Below are positions 8,493-17,758 of a DNA stretch of 64,000 nucleotides, piece after piece; position 1 is the first letter of the stretch; the number at the start of each line of letters is the position of its first letter. Source of the stretch: Sarcodiotheca gaudichaudii. Its lineage: Eukaryota; Rhodophyta; Florideophyceae; Gigartinales; Solieriaceae. Position numbers and translations under genes: made by a program. The notes below the pieces were generated by a model that made no database searches, was not told the DNA's origin, and worked only from the letters and a program-made list of their open reading frames with translations. The DNA is taken from NCBI GenBank assembly GCA_032355985.1, contig JAUKVZ010000005.1, positions 186,001-250,000 on the forward strand. The letters run 5' to 3'.

Positions 8493-10439
8493 ATGGGACT
8501 GCAGGACGTTCAGACTGAGACGCCGGCCGAGGAGCTGCGCCGCTTCATGAAGGCGCTGCTGACGGACATTCGCGCGCTGGAGATGATGCTCGAGCGCGGG
8601 ATGATTGAGACGGGCGTTCGGCGCATCGGGGCCGAGCAGGAGATGTTCCTCGTCGATGAGGCGTGGCGTCCTGCGAGTGTGGCCACGGAAGTGCTGGCGG
8701 CGGTCAATGACGATCACTTCACGCATGAGCTTGCGCTTTTCAATCTTGAGGCGAACGCTGATCCTGTGGAGTTCAAAGGCACGTGCCTTTCCCGGATGGA
8801 GGCGCAGCTGACGGAGCTTGTGCAGAAGGCACGGGAAGCCGCGGCCACGTGCGGGGCGCAGGTGGTGCTTTCGGGCATTCTGCCGACGCTGACCAAGAGC
8901 GATCTGGGCATGGACAACATGACGCCCAAGCCCAGATACTACGCGCTGAATGAGGGGCTGACGCGCCTGCGGGGCGGCGAGTATGACTTCAACATCAAGG
9001 GTGTTGATGAGCTGATGGTCAAGCATGACTCGGTGATGCTGGAGTCATGCAACACGAGCTTTCAGGTGCACTTTCAAGTGGCGCCGGAGGAGTTCGCGAA
9101 TCTATACAACATCGCGCAGCTTGTCGCCGGGCCGGTGATCGCGGCGGCGACGAACTCCCCCCTGCTCTTCGGCAAGCGCCTGTGGCGCGAGACGCGGATT
9201 GCGCTGTTTCAGCAGTCGGTCGATACGCGAAGCAAGTCGTCGCATGTGCGGGATCAGATGTCGCGCGTGAGCTTCGGCGACGACTGGGTGAATGACTCGG
9301 TGCTGGAGATCTTCAAGGAGGACATCGCGCGATTCCGGGCATTTCTTTCGACGGAGCTGGATACGGATCCGCTGGCGCTTGTTGAAAAGGGCGAGCCGCC
9401 ACAGCTCAGCGCGCTGCGCCTGCACAACGGGACGATCTATCGCTGGAATCGCGCGTGCTATGGCGTGGCGAACGGGCAGGCGCATCTGCGGATTGAAAAC
9501 CGCGTGCTGCCTTCGGGACCGACGGTGATTGATGAAGTGGCGAACGCGGCGCTGTGGTTCGGCGCCGTGGCGGGGATTGCGCAGGAAGAGATCGATGTTC
9601 GCAGGCTGATTGATTTTGAGGAAGTGAAGGGGAACTTCTTCGCGGCGGCGCGTCTGGGATTAGGCGCGCAGTTTGACTGGCTGAAGGGCAAGACGTATCC
9701 GGCGGAAGTCTTTGTTGCGGATGTCCTGGCGCCGCTGGCTCGAGAAGGGCTGATCGCGGCGGGTGTCGATGCGGATGATGTTGAGAAGTACATCTCGGTG
9801 GTGGAGCGGCGCGTGAAGTCCGGGCAGACAGGTTCGCGATGGGCGCTGCGATCGCTGGCGGGGATGACGAAGAGCGCCAGCCGTGCTGAGCAACTCAGTG
9901 CGCTGACGGCGGCGACTGCTGCGCGGCAGATCGAAGGCAAGCCGGTGCATGAGTGGCCACTGGCGGATGTGATTGAGGCTGGGAACTGGCGCGAGAACTA
10001 CATGCGCGTGGATCAGTACATGACGACTGACCTTTTCACCGTGAATCAGGATGAGTTGATTGATCTGGTCGCGGCCGTGATGGACTGGCGTCATATCCGG
10101 CATGTGCCGGTTGAGGATGATGATCATCGGCTGGTGGGGATCGTGTCGCACCGGTCGCTGCTGCGGCTGCTGGCCAAGGGCGAGTTCAATGCGCCCAATG
10201 CGCCGATTCCGGTGAGCACGGTGATGCAGGCGACGCCGATCACGGTGGCCCCGGAGGCTTCGACGCTGGAGGCGATCAGTCTGATGCGGCGCAAACGCGT
10301 GGGCTGCCTGCCGGTTGTGAAGGATGGGCGGCTGGTTGGGATCGTGACTGAGCGTGATTTTGTGGAGATCGCCGGGCAGTTGCTGGAACGACAGCTTGCG
10401 CCGCCGCAGCGGCCTGAGGCGAACGACAACAACGAGTGA
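8493..10439 (+). CDS. Glutamate-cysteine ligase family 2 (GCS2) protein fused to a CBS pair
   Basis: 648 residues. The ATG at 8493 follows AGGAGG with good spacing. Residues about 40-430 are GCS2-like: [10 protein letters not shown] at 47-56 carries the Glu residues of the glutamine-synthetase-like fold, and [10 protein letters not shown] and [14 protein letters not shown] are further fold signatures. Residues about 502-635 hold two CBS motifs ([17 protein letters not shown]...GIVSHR and [19 protein letters not shown]...GIVTERDF). CBS pairs usually bind adenosyl ligands, so the ligase may be energy-regulated. The true acceptor amine or amino acid is unknown. The next gene follows after 24 nt. 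Confidence 0.88.
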   Translation: MGLQDVQTETPAEELRRFMKALLTDIRALEMMLERGMIETGVRRIGAEQEMFLVDEAWRPASVATEVLAAVNDDHFTHELALFNLEANADPVEFKGTCLSRMEAQLTELVQKAREAAATCGAQVVLSGILPTLTKSDLGMDNMTPKPRYYALNEGLTRLRGGEYDFNIKGVDELMVKHDSVMLESCNTSFQVHFQVAPEEFANLYNIAQLVAGPVIAAATNSPLLFGKRLWRETRIALFQQSVDTRSKSSHVRDQMSRVSFGDDWVNDSVLEIFKEDIARFRAFLSTELDTDPLALVEKGEPPQLSALRLHNGTIYRWNRACYGVANGQAHLRIENRVLPSGPTVIDEVANAALWFGAVAGIAQEEIDVRRLIDFEEVKGNFFAAARLGLGAQFDWLKGKTYPAEVFVADVLAPLAREGLIAAGVDADDVEKYISVVERRVKSGQTGSRWALRSLAGMTKSASRAEQLSALTAATAARQIEGKPVHEWPLADVIEAGNWRENYMRVDQYMTTDLFTVNQDELIDLVAAVMDWRHIRHVPVEDDDHRLVGIVSHRSLLRLLAKGEFNAPNAPIPVSTVMQATPITVAPEASTLEAISLMRRKRVGCLPVVKDGRLVGIVTERDFVEIAGQLLERQLAPPQRPEANDNNE

Positions 10440-10463
10440 TTTCAAGAATGCGAGGAGATGAAC

Positions 10464-11150
10464 ATGGCTGAGGGCGGGATGACGCCTGCGCGATGGGAGC
10501 GTACGTGCGCGTATTTGCAGGAGGTGTTTGGCGCTGAGGATGATCATCTGGCGTCGCTGATGGAGCGCGCGGTGGCGCAGGGGTTGCCGGATATCGCCGT
10601 CAGCGCGGATGTCGGGCGGCTGCTGAAGCTGCTGACGGAATTGGCCGGCGATGGGCAGGGCGCAAAGCTGGCGATCGAAGTCGGCACGCTGGCGGGGTAT
10701 TCAGGCATCTGGATCGCGCGCGGCCTGCGCGAAGGCGGGATGCTGCACACGATTGAATACGAGCCGAAGCATGCGGCGTTTGCGCAGCAGGCGTTTGATG
10801 ATGCGGGCGTGGCCGATCGCGTGAAGGTGCATGTGGGCGCGGGGCTGGATGTGCTGCCCGACATGCGCGCCGAGTTTGGCGATGCATCGGTGGATGTCGC
10901 GATGCTGGATGCGATCAAGACGGAGTACGAGGGCTATCTGGAGATTCTGCGGCCGATGCTCAAGCCGGGCGCTCTGCTGATTGCGGACAACGCCCTGGGC
11001 GGGCAGTGGTGGATTGATGATCCGGCCGGGAGCGATCCATCACGGGATGCGATGGATGCGTTCAACCGGATGATCGCGAAGGATCCTGAGTTTGAGGCGG
11101 CGTGTGTGCCGAATCGCGAGGGTGTGATGATCGCGCGGAAGAAGCGCTAG
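10464..11150 (+). CDS. Class I SAM-dependent O-methyltransferase (CCoAOMT-like family 3)
   Basis: 228 residues. The ATG at 10464 is preferred over the one at 10458, because GAGGAG at 10452-10457 touches the latter and sits 6 nt from the former. The SAM loop is EVGTLAGYSGIWIARGL. The Mg/substrate motif LDAIKTEYEGYLE and the IADNALGGQ segment give the Asp, Asp and Asn metal ligands of the family. Family members methylate catechol-like hydroxyls, often on small molecules. No substrate is evident. It probably shares a transcript with the GCS2-CBS gene 24 nt upstream. Its stop is 1 nt from the convergent lipoprotein gene. Confidence 0.88.
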   Translation: MAEGGMTPARWERTCAYLQEVFGAEDDHLASLMERAVAQGLPDIAVSADVGRLLKLLTELAGDGQGAKLAIEVGTLAGYSGIWIARGLREGGMLHTIEYEPKHAAFAQQAFDDAGVADRVKVHVGAGLDVLPDMRAEFGDASVDVAMLDAIKTEYEGYLEILRPMLKPGALLIADNALGGQWWIDDPAGSDPSRDAMDAFNRMIAKDPEFEAACVPNREGVMIARKKR

Positions 11151-11151
11151 T

Positions 11152-12177
11152 TCATGGCGCCGGCTGATCGACGGCGCGGATGGATTCGGGCGAGACGTTC
11201 ATGAATCCGGGCGGCGTCTCGATGCGGAAGGCGTCGTCGGGGAACTGTTCGTTGAGCACGAGATTTGTGATGCGCAGGAGGAAGCTCTCGCGGACGGGAT
11301 CGGCGCCGTCGGCGGGGATGCGGCGCTGCTCGACCTGGCGCGGGAAGTGATCCCGGGCGCCGATGAGCCAGGTGGCTTCGACCTTTTCGCCGAGGGATTC
11401 GTACGTCGCGACGATGACATCGCAGACGACATCGCCGACCTGCTGGCGGCCGCGGCGGATGAGATTGGTGTCGGGCTCGAGCGTCTTGCGCAGATCTGAG
11501 CCGACGAGCTCGATGGGCAGGAGTCCGAAGGCGCCGCCAAACTCGCGCAAGTCGAGTCGGTTGCGGATGCGGGCGGTGAAGCGCTGCTTCGTTTCTTCCT
11601 TGAGCCAGTAGCCAACGGCGCCATCGAAGGCGACATCGATGATGAGGTTTTCGTTTTTGAAGCCCCAGCTCTGGCCGGTGCAGCGGAATCGGAAGCCGTA
11701 GTCGGATGAGGGCATGAGCTGGAACTTCACGTTGCCCTGCGCATTGAGTGTGCGCGATTCCTGCTTTGTGGCGTCTGCGATGTCGATGGACTGGCGGGCG
11801 GCGTCGTAGCTCATGGATCGCATGCGCGCGACGGCTTCGAGGGCATCTTTGGCGACGACTGCGGGATCGAACTCGACGGGAAGATCCCAGTCGGGATCGC
11901 GCTGCGAGTGATCCACCTGCGCAGCGGTTTTGGTGGCGGGCGGGAGGTCGGGGTTGGGCGGATCGCCTGTTTCGGCCTTGTCCTGCTTTGCGCCGCCGCG
12001 TGCCTGGGCGTCGGAGGCTGTTTTGACTTCGTCGGTTGATGCGACGGGGATGGTCTGGGAGTCGGTTTGCGGCTGCTTCTGTTCAGCGGTCTCTGTGGAG
12101 GACTGATCACACGCCGCCGGCGCGATCAAGGCGGCGATGAGGAGTGCGGAGAGAAGAAGCGTGCTTCGACGGTGCAT
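11152..12177 (-). CDS. Lipoprotein, outer-membrane-lipoprotein-carrier-like
   Basis: 341 residues from the ATG at 12177. This start yields MHRRSTLLLSALLIAALIAPAAC with Cys23 as lipid site. A longer frame to 12255 would place that signal internally. A 60-residue polar linker (Thr, Gln, Asp, Pro) follows. From about residue 110 there is a beta-rich domain with the feel of LolA/DUF2092-type proteins: repeated strands such as NVKFQLMPSS, RFRCTGQSWGF and ATWLIGARDHFPRQVEQRR. LolA-like half-barrels bind lipids, but I can only suggest the fold. The location is the inner or outer membrane facing the periplasm. Confidence 0.75.
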   Translation of the reverse strand: MHRRSTLLLSALLIAALIAPAACDQSSTETAEQKQPQTDSQTIPVASTDEVKTASDAQARGGAKQDKAETGDPPNPDLPPATKTAAQVDHSQRDPDWDLPVEFDPAVVAKDALEAVARMRSMSYDAARQSIDIADATKQESRTLNAQGNVKFQLMPSSDYGFRFRCTGQSWGFKNENLIIDVAFDGAVGYWLKEETKQRFTARIRNRLDLREFGGAFGLLPIELVGSDLRKTLEPDTNLIRRGRQQVGDVVCDVIVATYESLGEKVEATWLIGARDHFPRQVEQRRIPADGADPVRESFLLRITNLVLNEQFPDDAFRIETPPGFMNVSPESIRAVDQPAP

Positions 12178-12277
12178 GGGGATCGACCTCAGAACTGCTG
12201 TTGGCTGGTGTGTCTGCCGCGAATCTATGGGAATCGGGCATGGCATGGTAGTCAACGGAGCGCATGCGGTTGCGGCT

Positions 12278-13594
12278 TCACTCGGCGGTCGCGAGAGCGG
12301 GCGTTGCGCGGGGGTCGGGATCCTCGGGCGGCCTTGCGCGGAGCGGCCTGGTGCGCGGGCCGTTGAGCATGACGCCGATGGGCGTGTAGCGCACGAAGAG
12401 CTGATAGCTGGCGAGCAGGATGATGGATGAGACGCCGGTGACGATGAGGAACTTGGGGATGGCGCCGAGTGTGAGGGGCGCGACTGCGTAGTTGAGCAGC
12501 AGCACGAGGGGCAGGTGGAGCAAATAGAGCCAGTAGGCGGAGTCGGAGATGTAACGCATCGCCGGGCTGGGACGATCGAAGATGCGCAGGAACATGCCGG
12601 TGATGCCGACGACGAGGAAGGCGGTGGTCAGCGCGGTGATGGCGCGGCCGATGAGGAAGAGATTTGCATCGTCGGGATTTTGCAATGCTCTTGGCGCGAG
12701 TTGGAGCCAGATGAGGAAGCAAATAAGCGCTGCAAGAAGCTGGAGGGGCCAGAGGCTGCCGAGGCGGTTCAGGACTTCGCGCCGGCGATAGATGATCCAG
12801 CCGGCGCCGAAGAAGATGGCGTAGTAGAGGATCACGCGGAAGGGCACGGGGTAGACCTCTGCGGCGGTGTCGACGCCGAAGCTGCCGGAGATGCCGCCGG
12901 TCTGGAACTGCAGCGCGATGAACATGGCGCATGCGAGCGCGGGCGCGAGGAGTCGATTGGTGACGATCCATGCGACTGCGTTTTCGATCGCGTTTCCTGC
13001 ACGCGCGATCAGAGCGAATCGATTCGCAAGCTGCGCGATGGCGATCGCGCCGATGTAGAGGAAGAGCAGGTCGTAGAGGAACCAGAGGTGATAGAGGATG
13101 GCGCCGGGGCGCCAGGGATTGACGAGAACGCCGAGGGCGAGCGTGGCGGTTGAGATCTGCTCATTGGCGGGGGCATTGATGTTGTAGCCGAGGCCGAAGA
13201 CGAACTTGCAGAGCGGGACGATGGTGACGAATCCGATGAGCAGCGGGAGCGCGATTCGTTTGAGTCGGTGGAAGAGGACGCCGCGGGCGCCATCGCGCAC
13301 GTAGAGAAGGCAGGCGAAGAAGCCGGCCATGAGGAAGAAGGTCTCCATGCGAAAGAAGTGAATCGCGTGGAATGAGAGATCGAAGATTCTGTTGTTCGCG
13401 TCGTCCTTCGCAGGCCAGATGTCCCAGCCGTGCGCCATGTAGGCCATCTCGGCGTGGAGGACGATGCCGAGGAGCATGGCGATGGCGCGGAGTGCGTCGA
13501 GGGAGTGGAGGCGGTCGTGGTGTGCGTGGGATGTCACTGCGCAAAGAACTCCATTCGATTCGCTCGCATTCAATTCGATCAAGGAGACACGCAC
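12278..13594 (-). CDS. Acyltransferase family 3 (OpgC/MdoC-like) membrane protein
   Basis: Up to 438 residues with about ten membrane helices. The N-terminal R-x10-H pattern, DALRAIAMLLGIVLHAEMAY, and the later FFRMETFFLMAGFFA are hallmarks of acyltransferase-3 enzymes, which move acyl groups across the membrane onto sugars or glucans. The long internal LWFLYDLLFLY and the final Arg/Pro tail fit OpgC-like members. The start codon is unclear: the longest frame starts at GTG 13594, with another GTG at 13537 just before SHAHHDRLHSLDALR. The substrate is unknown. Confidence 0.85.
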   Translation of the reverse strand: MRVSLIELNASESNGVLCAVTSHAHHDRLHSLDALRAIAMLLGIVLHAEMAYMAHGWDIWPAKDDANNRIFDLSFHAIHFFRMETFFLMAGFFACLLYVRDGARGVLFHRLKRIALPLLIGFVTIVPLCKFVFGLGYNINAPANEQISTATLALGVLVNPWRPGAILYHLWFLYDLLFLYIGAIAIAQLANRFALIARAGNAIENAVAWIVTNRLLAPALACAMFIALQFQTGGISGSFGVDTAAEVYPVPFRVILYYAIFFGAGWIIYRRREVLNRLGSLWPLQLLAALICFLIWLQLAPRALQNPDDANLFLIGRAITALTTAFLVVGITGMFLRIFDRPSPAMRYISDSAYWLYLLHLPLVLLLNYAVAPLTLGAIPKFLIVTGVSSIILLASYQLFVRYTPIGVMLNGPRTRPLRARPPEDPDPRATPALATAE

Positions 13595-13757
13595 TCTACA
13601 GCAAGGATGCGCGAGCGATCTGATTGAATCAGAAACAGTGGGAACTGTAAGCGGAGCTTGTCGAGGACGCGGTGATGGAGGAGCATGGCGGCGAAGGTGG
13701 CCAGCATCCAGATTCAGAGCGAGCCTGGAGCGACGGCCTCAGCGCATGCACACGGGG

Positions 13758-13763
13758 TATACT
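13758..13763 (+). promoter_or_regulatory. Candidate -10 (TATACT) of a leaderless mRNA
   Basis: TATACT ends exactly 6 nt before the ATG at 13770, with no Shine-Dalgarno between them. Confidence 0.55.
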
Positions 13764-13769
13764 CCGAAG

Positions 13770-14219
13770 ATGCGACGCCTGATTACGATCCTGCTTCTCG
13801 CCGGCGCGCTCGCGGGTGGCATTTACTGGTACACGAATCAGCAGACGCCGCCTGACTACGGTGCAATGGCACAACCAGCGCTCGTCGAATGTGCCGCGGC
13901 GACCACCGACGACGAGCGCCTCACCGCCATCATCAACGCGACCAACGCATTCGCGGAGATCGTCCTCGCCCTCGACAATGCTTCGGATGCGCAACTTGCG
14001 CTCCCGGTTCTGACGCAGCTCGCCGATGAGGCCAAGCGCCTCGACAATGAGCTGAAGCAGGACAGCGATGCGAGGCGTGCATTGATGCAACGTCGGCAGG
14101 CGGAGGTTGATGGCGCCGCCATGGTGCTGGCCCGCATGATGACCTCCACCGTGCTCAAGATTAAGATCACGAAAGTGATCCTCGACCCGATGGAGTCAAT
14201 CTCCTCGGTGCTGCAGTAA
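13770..14219 (+). CDS. Small membrane-anchored or exported helical protein
   Basis: 149 residues starting MRRLITILLLAGALAGGIYWYTNQQ, a signal anchor. The rest is helical and charged (LTQLADEAKRLDNELKQDSDARRALMQRRQ), probably a short coiled coil. The ATG is chosen from the hydrophobic start and the TATACT hexamer 6 nt upstream. No family is recognised. It is divergent from the acyltransferase and 69 nt before the GIY-YIG gene. Confidence 0.7.
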   Translation: MRRLITILLLAGALAGGIYWYTNQQTPPDYGAMAQPALVECAAATTDDERLTAIINATNAFAEIVLALDNASDAQLALPVLTQLADEAKRLDNELKQDSDARRALMQRRQAEVDGAAMVLARMMTSTVLKIKITKVILDPMESISSVLQ

Positions 14220-14288
14220 GCGCAGCGCGGGTGTGGCTCCACGCTCTGGGAGGGCATGCCCTTCATTCGTCAGCGGAAGGCTACTGTG

Positions 14289-14870
14289 ATGGCTACCTGG
14301 TCAGGGGATCTCCATCAGCTCGTCGAGAAGGCCGAGATCTGGCGGCCGTCGGATCTGCTTGAATCCAAAGACGCGCCGCCTTCGGAGCCGGGTGTGTATG
14401 CGTGGTGGTTTGATGGGCCGGTGGGGTGTGCGCCGCTGGATGGGACGGTGGTGCGCGACGGGTTGCGGCTGCTGTATGTCGGGATCTGTCCGAGCAAGTC
14501 TTCGAAGTCGAAGCGGACGCTGCGCATGCGGATTTTGCGGGAGCATCTTGGGAAGTCTGCCGCGCGTTCGACGTTGCGAAGAACGCTGGGGTGCTTACTC
14601 AAGGATGAGGAAAAGTGGCAGTTTCGCGCGGTGAAGAACTCGACGTCGAAGATCTGGCTTGGGTCGGATGAAGCGAAGTTGACGGCGTGGATGGTGGAGC
14701 ATGCGCGGGTGAGTTGGCTTGCGCATGCGTCGCCTTGGGATGTGGAGGATGCGGCGATTGGGAAACTATCGCTTCCGCTCAATGTCAAAGGCAACAAGAG
14801 TCATCCGTTTGCAGCGACGCTAAAGACGCTCAGGAAGAAGTCGCGACTGGATGCGCACAGCAGCGCCTAA
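14289..14870 (+). CDS. Stand-alone GIY-YIG nuclease family protein
   Basis: 193 residues from the ATG at 14289, with GGAAGG 8 nt upstream. The GIY-YIG fold is readable: GVYAWWF (residues about 36-42) for 'GIY', LLYVGICPSK for 'YIG', the catalytic Arg in TLRMRILREHLG, and the metal Glu in VEDAAIGKLSLPLN followed by the Asn-x-x-x-Asn element. The domain makes up nearly the whole protein, so there is no DNA-specificity domain and the target is unknown. Related small proteins occur singly in many bacterial genomes. Nothing nearby suggests a restriction or mobile-intron context. Confidence 0.8.
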   Translation: MATWSGDLHQLVEKAEIWRPSDLLESKDAPPSEPGVYAWWFDGPVGCAPLDGTVVRDGLRLLYVGICPSKSSKSKRTLRMRILREHLGKSAARSTLRRTLGCLLKDEEKWQFRAVKNSTSKIWLGSDEAKLTAWMVEHARVSWLAHASPWDVEDAAIGKLSLPLNVKGNKSHPFAATLKTLRKKSRLDAHSSA

Positions 14871-14926
14871 CGCATGAAGACACTCCCCTAATGATGTTCC
14901 CGGGAGGTCTTTCGGCGGGCCTCACG

Positions 14927-15469
14927 CTAGTAGTCGAAGAAGCTCACGTGCCTGACCCAGTGAAAGACCTCGACGTCCTGCACCCAGCCGAAGTCGTCGA
15001 TTGTGACCGCCACAATTCTCTCGGTGCTCGGCACATACGCGGGCATGAAACCATGACCTGCCGGCAGGACCTTATCGAAGTATTCCTGTACAGCCTCTTC
15101 AAGTTCGTCATCTGTGCAGAAAACGACGACAGCGTCGAGTGTCTCGTGGCTCGCATGAGAAACCTCGCGGAACTCAACGCCGAGTGAATCTCCGCCGTTC
15201 TTGATTGAAGACGCCGCGAATAGAGGCTCGCCGAGTACCTCAATCACCTCGTCCAATGTCTCGAGTCCCTCCAGCCCTGCTTCTCTCACTTTCGCATCGC
15301 TCATCTGACTCTGAAGCCGGTTCTTGCCCAGATTGAGCGCCACGATAGCTGCAGAGATGACGAGGATGATCCCGAACGCGATCGTCAGCTTGTGCTGTTT
15401 TCTTGCGATCACCAGATTGTAGATGTAAGGAATCAGACGCTGATCGAGAGTCTGGCGGCATGCGCGCAT
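14927..15469 (-). CDS. Single-pass membrane protein of unknown function
   Basis: About 180 residues from the ATG at 15469. A longer frame would run through tRNA-Ile, so it is rejected. A hydrophobic segment (LTIAFGIILVISAAIVALNLG) near residues 25-50 is followed by a 130-residue soluble acidic domain (TLDEVIEVLGEPLFAASS, AVVVFCTDDELEEAVQEYF). The 'VxExLGxP' pattern resembles small periplasmic SmpA/BamE-like hairpins, but that is weak. It lies just downstream of the tRNA-Ile terminator hairpin. Confidence 0.55.
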   Translation of the reverse strand: MRACRQTLDQRLIPYIYNLVIARKQHKLTIAFGIILVISAAIVALNLGKNRLQSQMSDAKVREAGLEGLETLDEVIEVLGEPLFAASSIKNGGDSLGVEFREVSHASHETLDAVVVFCTDDELEEAVQEYFDKVLPAGHGFMPAYVPSTERIVAVTIDDFGWVQDVEVFHWVRHVSFFDY

Positions 15470-15476
15470 TGAAATG

Positions 15477-15498
15477 CCCCCCGCGAAAACGCGAGGGG
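15477..15498 (-). terminator. Hairpin after tRNA-Ile
   Basis: On the minus strand CCCCTCGCG-TTTT-CGCGGGGGG forms a 9-bp stem with one mismatch. It starts 11 nt past the tRNA 3' end. The T tract is poor, so termination is probable but not certain. Confidence 0.5.
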
Positions 15499-15508
15499 CT
15501 TCGTCGAA

Positions 15509-15533
15509 TGGGCCCGGCTGGATTCGAACCGGC

Positions 15534-15575
<42 letters not shown>

Positions 15576-15582
15576 CGAGCCC
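15509..15582 (-). tRNA. tRNA-Ile (anticodon GAU)
   Basis: 74 nt on the minus strand. The acceptor GGGCTCG pairs with CGGGCCC, the D arm contains GTAGCTCAGTTGG, the anticodon loop is CTGATAA with GAT, and the T loop is GGTTCGAATCC. A73 is encoded and CCA is not. This isoacceptor decodes AUC and AUU. In many bacteria it lies inside rRNA operons, but here it stands alone with its own promoter. Confidence 0.95.
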
Positions 15583-15601
15583 GCTTTCTGACTGGTCGGG
15601 C

Positions 15602-15630
15602 AGGGTAGGCCCGGCGGCTTTCGGCGTCAA
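15602..15630 (-). promoter_or_regulatory. Sigma-70-type promoter for tRNA-Ile
   Basis: On the minus strand TTGACG (15625-15630) and TACCCT (15602-15607) are 17 nt apart, and the tRNA begins 20 nt downstream of the -10. Confidence 0.65.
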
Positions 15631-15644
15631 CGCAATCGGCGTTC

Positions 15645-16742
15645 TCAGCCGCCGAGGTTCAGTGTGCGTTTGAAGAAGTCCAGATGCATGGCCTCTTTGG
15701 CCTGCCAGAGGGTCTCCTCGGCGACTTCGTTTGCGCGTCGGGCGCCCTCGCGGATGATGTCGATGACGAGGTCGTCGCCGCCGGGGCCTTCGTATTCGGC
15801 GCGGCGCTGGCGCATGGGGTCGAGGAGTTCGTTGATGGCGTCGGCGACTTCGACCTTGATGTGGCCGTCGCCGATGTTGTCGCCGGCTTCGTAGCGGCGT
15901 TTAAGCTCGGCGACTCTGTCCTCATCATGGATGAAGGCGTCGACGAACTGGAAGAGCGGGTTGCCCTCGACGACGCCGGGCTCATCGGGGGACTGGCGTC
16001 CGGTGAAGATCTTGCCCATCTTCTTCTTGACCTGCTTGGGCGTGTCAGAGAGGAAGATGGCGTTGTTCAGGGACTTGGACATCTTCTGCTTGCCATCGCA
16101 GCCGATGAGACGGGCGATGCGGCCGACTTTGGCTTCGGGGATGGGGAAGACGCCGCCGGCGGCCGGGTAGTCCGCGTCTTCTGTTTTGGGGTCGACCTTG
16201 CAGAAGATCTGATTGAACTTGCGGGCGATCTCGCGGCACATCTCGATGTGGGCGACCTGATCCTCGCCGACGGGGACGTACTTCGGGCGGAAGGCGAGAA
16301 TGTCTGCGCACTGGCCGACGGCGTACATGGGAAAGCCGAAGGAGTACTTGTCGCCGAGGCCCTTTGAGTCGATCTCCGTCTTGAGCGTGGGGTTGCGCAT
16401 CACGCGATTGAAGGGCACGAGCATCGCGAAGAACCACGTCAGCTCGGCGATCGCGGGGATCTCCGTCTGGAGGGCGACGGTCGAGCGGTTGGGGTCGATG
16501 CCGGCGGCGAGCCAGTCGCGGACGATTTCGAGCGTGTCGGCGCGGATTTCGTCGGCGTGCTCAGCGCGGGTGGTGAAGGCGTGCATATTCGCCAGGAGGA
16601 AGTAGCAGTCGTGATCTTCCTGGAGGGCGAGGCGGTTTTCGATGCTGCCGACCCAGTGGCCCAGATGGAGGCGGCCGGTGGGCGTATCGCCTGTGAGGAC
16701 GCGGGGTCTGGCTGCTGTCGCTGAGTCAGTTGGGGGTGTCAT
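15645..16742 (-). CDS. trpS: Tryptophanyl-tRNA synthetase
   Basis: 365 residues from the ATG at 16742. A class I aminoacyl-tRNA synthetase charging tRNA-Trp in the cytoplasm. HLGH at 26-29 is the HIGH motif and KMSKS (in GKQKMSKSLNN, about residue 230) is the second ATP motif. The TGDTPTGRLHLGHW start and the FGFPMYAVGQCADILAF segment are typical of TrpS. The length is slightly above the usual 330. A TAGCCT hexamer lies 10 nt before the start, and a longer frame to 17105 has no protein-like N-terminus. It is followed by tRNA-Ile on the same strand. Confidence 0.97.
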   Translation of the reverse strand: MTPPTDSATAARPRVLTGDTPTGRLHLGHWVGSIENRLALQEDHDCYFLLANMHAFTTRAEHADEIRADTLEIVRDWLAAGIDPNRSTVALQTEIPAIAELTWFFAMLVPFNRVMRNPTLKTEIDSKGLGDKYSFGFPMYAVGQCADILAFRPKYVPVGEDQVAHIEMCREIARKFNQIFCKVDPKTEDADYPAAGGVFPIPEAKVGRIARLIGCDGKQKMSKSLNNAIFLSDTPKQVKKKMGKIFTGRQSPDEPGVVEGNPLFQFVDAFIHDEDRVAELKRRYEAGDNIGDGHIKVEVADAINELLDPMRQRRAEYEGPGGDDLVIDIIREGARRANEVAEETLWQAKEAMHLDFFKRTLNLGG

Positions 16743-16777
16743 GGGGTGGCACAGGCTAGCGGCGTCCCCCCTGCCCG

Positions 16778-17758
16778 TCACATGGCGGCCTGGGTGGGCG
16801 CGGTCAACATGACGGCCATGATGATGTTGAGGATGTTGAAGAGGGCGTGAGCGACGATGCAGGGGCCGAGGCGGCCTGTGCGCTCGAAGAGCAGGCCGAG
16901 GCAGATGGAGAGCGTGAAGAGGCCGATGAGGGCGTGAGGCGGGACGGCGCCGATGTGAGCCGCGGCGAAGATCAGGCTGGTGATGACGATCGCGCGCCAG
17001 GACACGCCGACGACACGCACGAAGGCGCTCTGGAGGAAGCCTCGGTAGACGATCTCCTCGACGACGGGCGCGCCGATGGTGACGGCGAGGATGGTTCCCC
17101 ACCACCAGATGTTTCGATCGGCTTCGACAATCTGCCTGAGCGTGGTGTGCGCGATCTGATCGGGCGCGGCGGCGTCGGAGAGGCTGCTGATGATGCGTGC
17201 TGCTGTGAGGGCGAGGAACTGCACGACCCAGACGATTGGGAAGATGAGCAGGAAGGCGCCAAGGCCTGTGAAGAGATCGCGCGGCGTGAAATAGAGGCCG
17301 GCCTTGCGCATGCCGCCTTTGAGGAAGAGGCCCATGGCGATGACGGCGACGATGGCGGCGAGGTAGCCGGGGAACTGCATGGCGGCGTCGCGGAGCGGGT
17401 CAGTCGTTTCGTCGCGTGCGGGAAGGAATGAATAGACGACGGCGAGGATGATGGGCGGCGTGAGGTAGATGAGGATGCCTGCGGCGAGCCACCCGGGCCA
17501 TTCGAGGATGTTGACATCGCGCAGGGGCGCCGAGTCGAGGCGGCGTTTGAGGATGCCTCGGCGCCACAGCGCCATGAGGCTGCTGATGGCTGCGGCGAGG
17601 AGAAAGATGGGCAGGACGATCTCGACGGGGTCGAATGGCGGGGTCGTGATGGCTTCGGGCTCGCCTGGGACGGGCGTTGCTGCTAGAACGTTCGCCCGCG
17701 CGGGGATTGTCGCAATGCAGACCGCCAGCGCGGCCGATATCGCTTCGAGACCCCGCAT
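16778..17758 (-). CDS. CPBP family intramembrane metalloprotease
   Basis: 326 residues from the ATG at 17758. The start gives a signal or first helix (MRGLEAISAALAVCIATIPA), and AAGGAG lies 7-8 nt upstream. It has about eight membrane helices. The CPBP/Abi catalytic motifs are present: EEIVYRGFLQSAF (EExxxR) and FAAAHIGAVPPHALIGLF (FxxxH), then a third motif LGPCIVAHALFN (HxxxN/H). Family members cleave membrane-embedded peptides such as CAAX-type or bacteriocin precursors. The target is unknown. Its start codon overlaps that of the divergent trpC in the shared CATG at 17756-17759. Confidence 0.88.
   Translation of the reverse strand: MRGLEAISAALAVCIATIPARANVLAATPVPGEPEAITTPPFDPVEIVLPIFLLAAAISSLMALWRRGILKRRLDSAPLRDVNILEWPGWLAAGILIYLTPPIILAVVYSFLPARDETTDPLRDAAMQFPGYLAAIVAVIAMGLFLKGGMRKAGLYFTPRDLFTGLGAFLLIFPIVWVVQFLALTAARIISSLSDAAAPDQIAHTTLRQIVEADRNIWWWGTILAVTIGAPVVEEIVYRGFLQSAFVRVVGVSWRAIVITSLIFAAAHIGAVPPHALIGLFTLSICLGLLFERTGRLGPCIVAHALFNILNIIMAVMLTAPTQAAM

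Noticed and set aside
7818-9026. Minus-strand 402-codon frame across the UbiA-like and GCS2 genes
   Set aside because: It crosses two genes with strong homology and has Arg/His-rich composition without domains.
15500-15541. N-terminal extension of the membrane protein (14927-15469) reading MRSPVRIQPGPF
   Set aside because: This is the well-known spurious translation of tRNA on the antisense; the segment is tRNA-Ile.
16700-17105. N-terminal extension of trpS to 17105
   Set aside because: It is Arg/His/Pro-rich, lies antisense within the CPBP gene region, and the family start with TGDTPTGRLHLGHW is at 16742.
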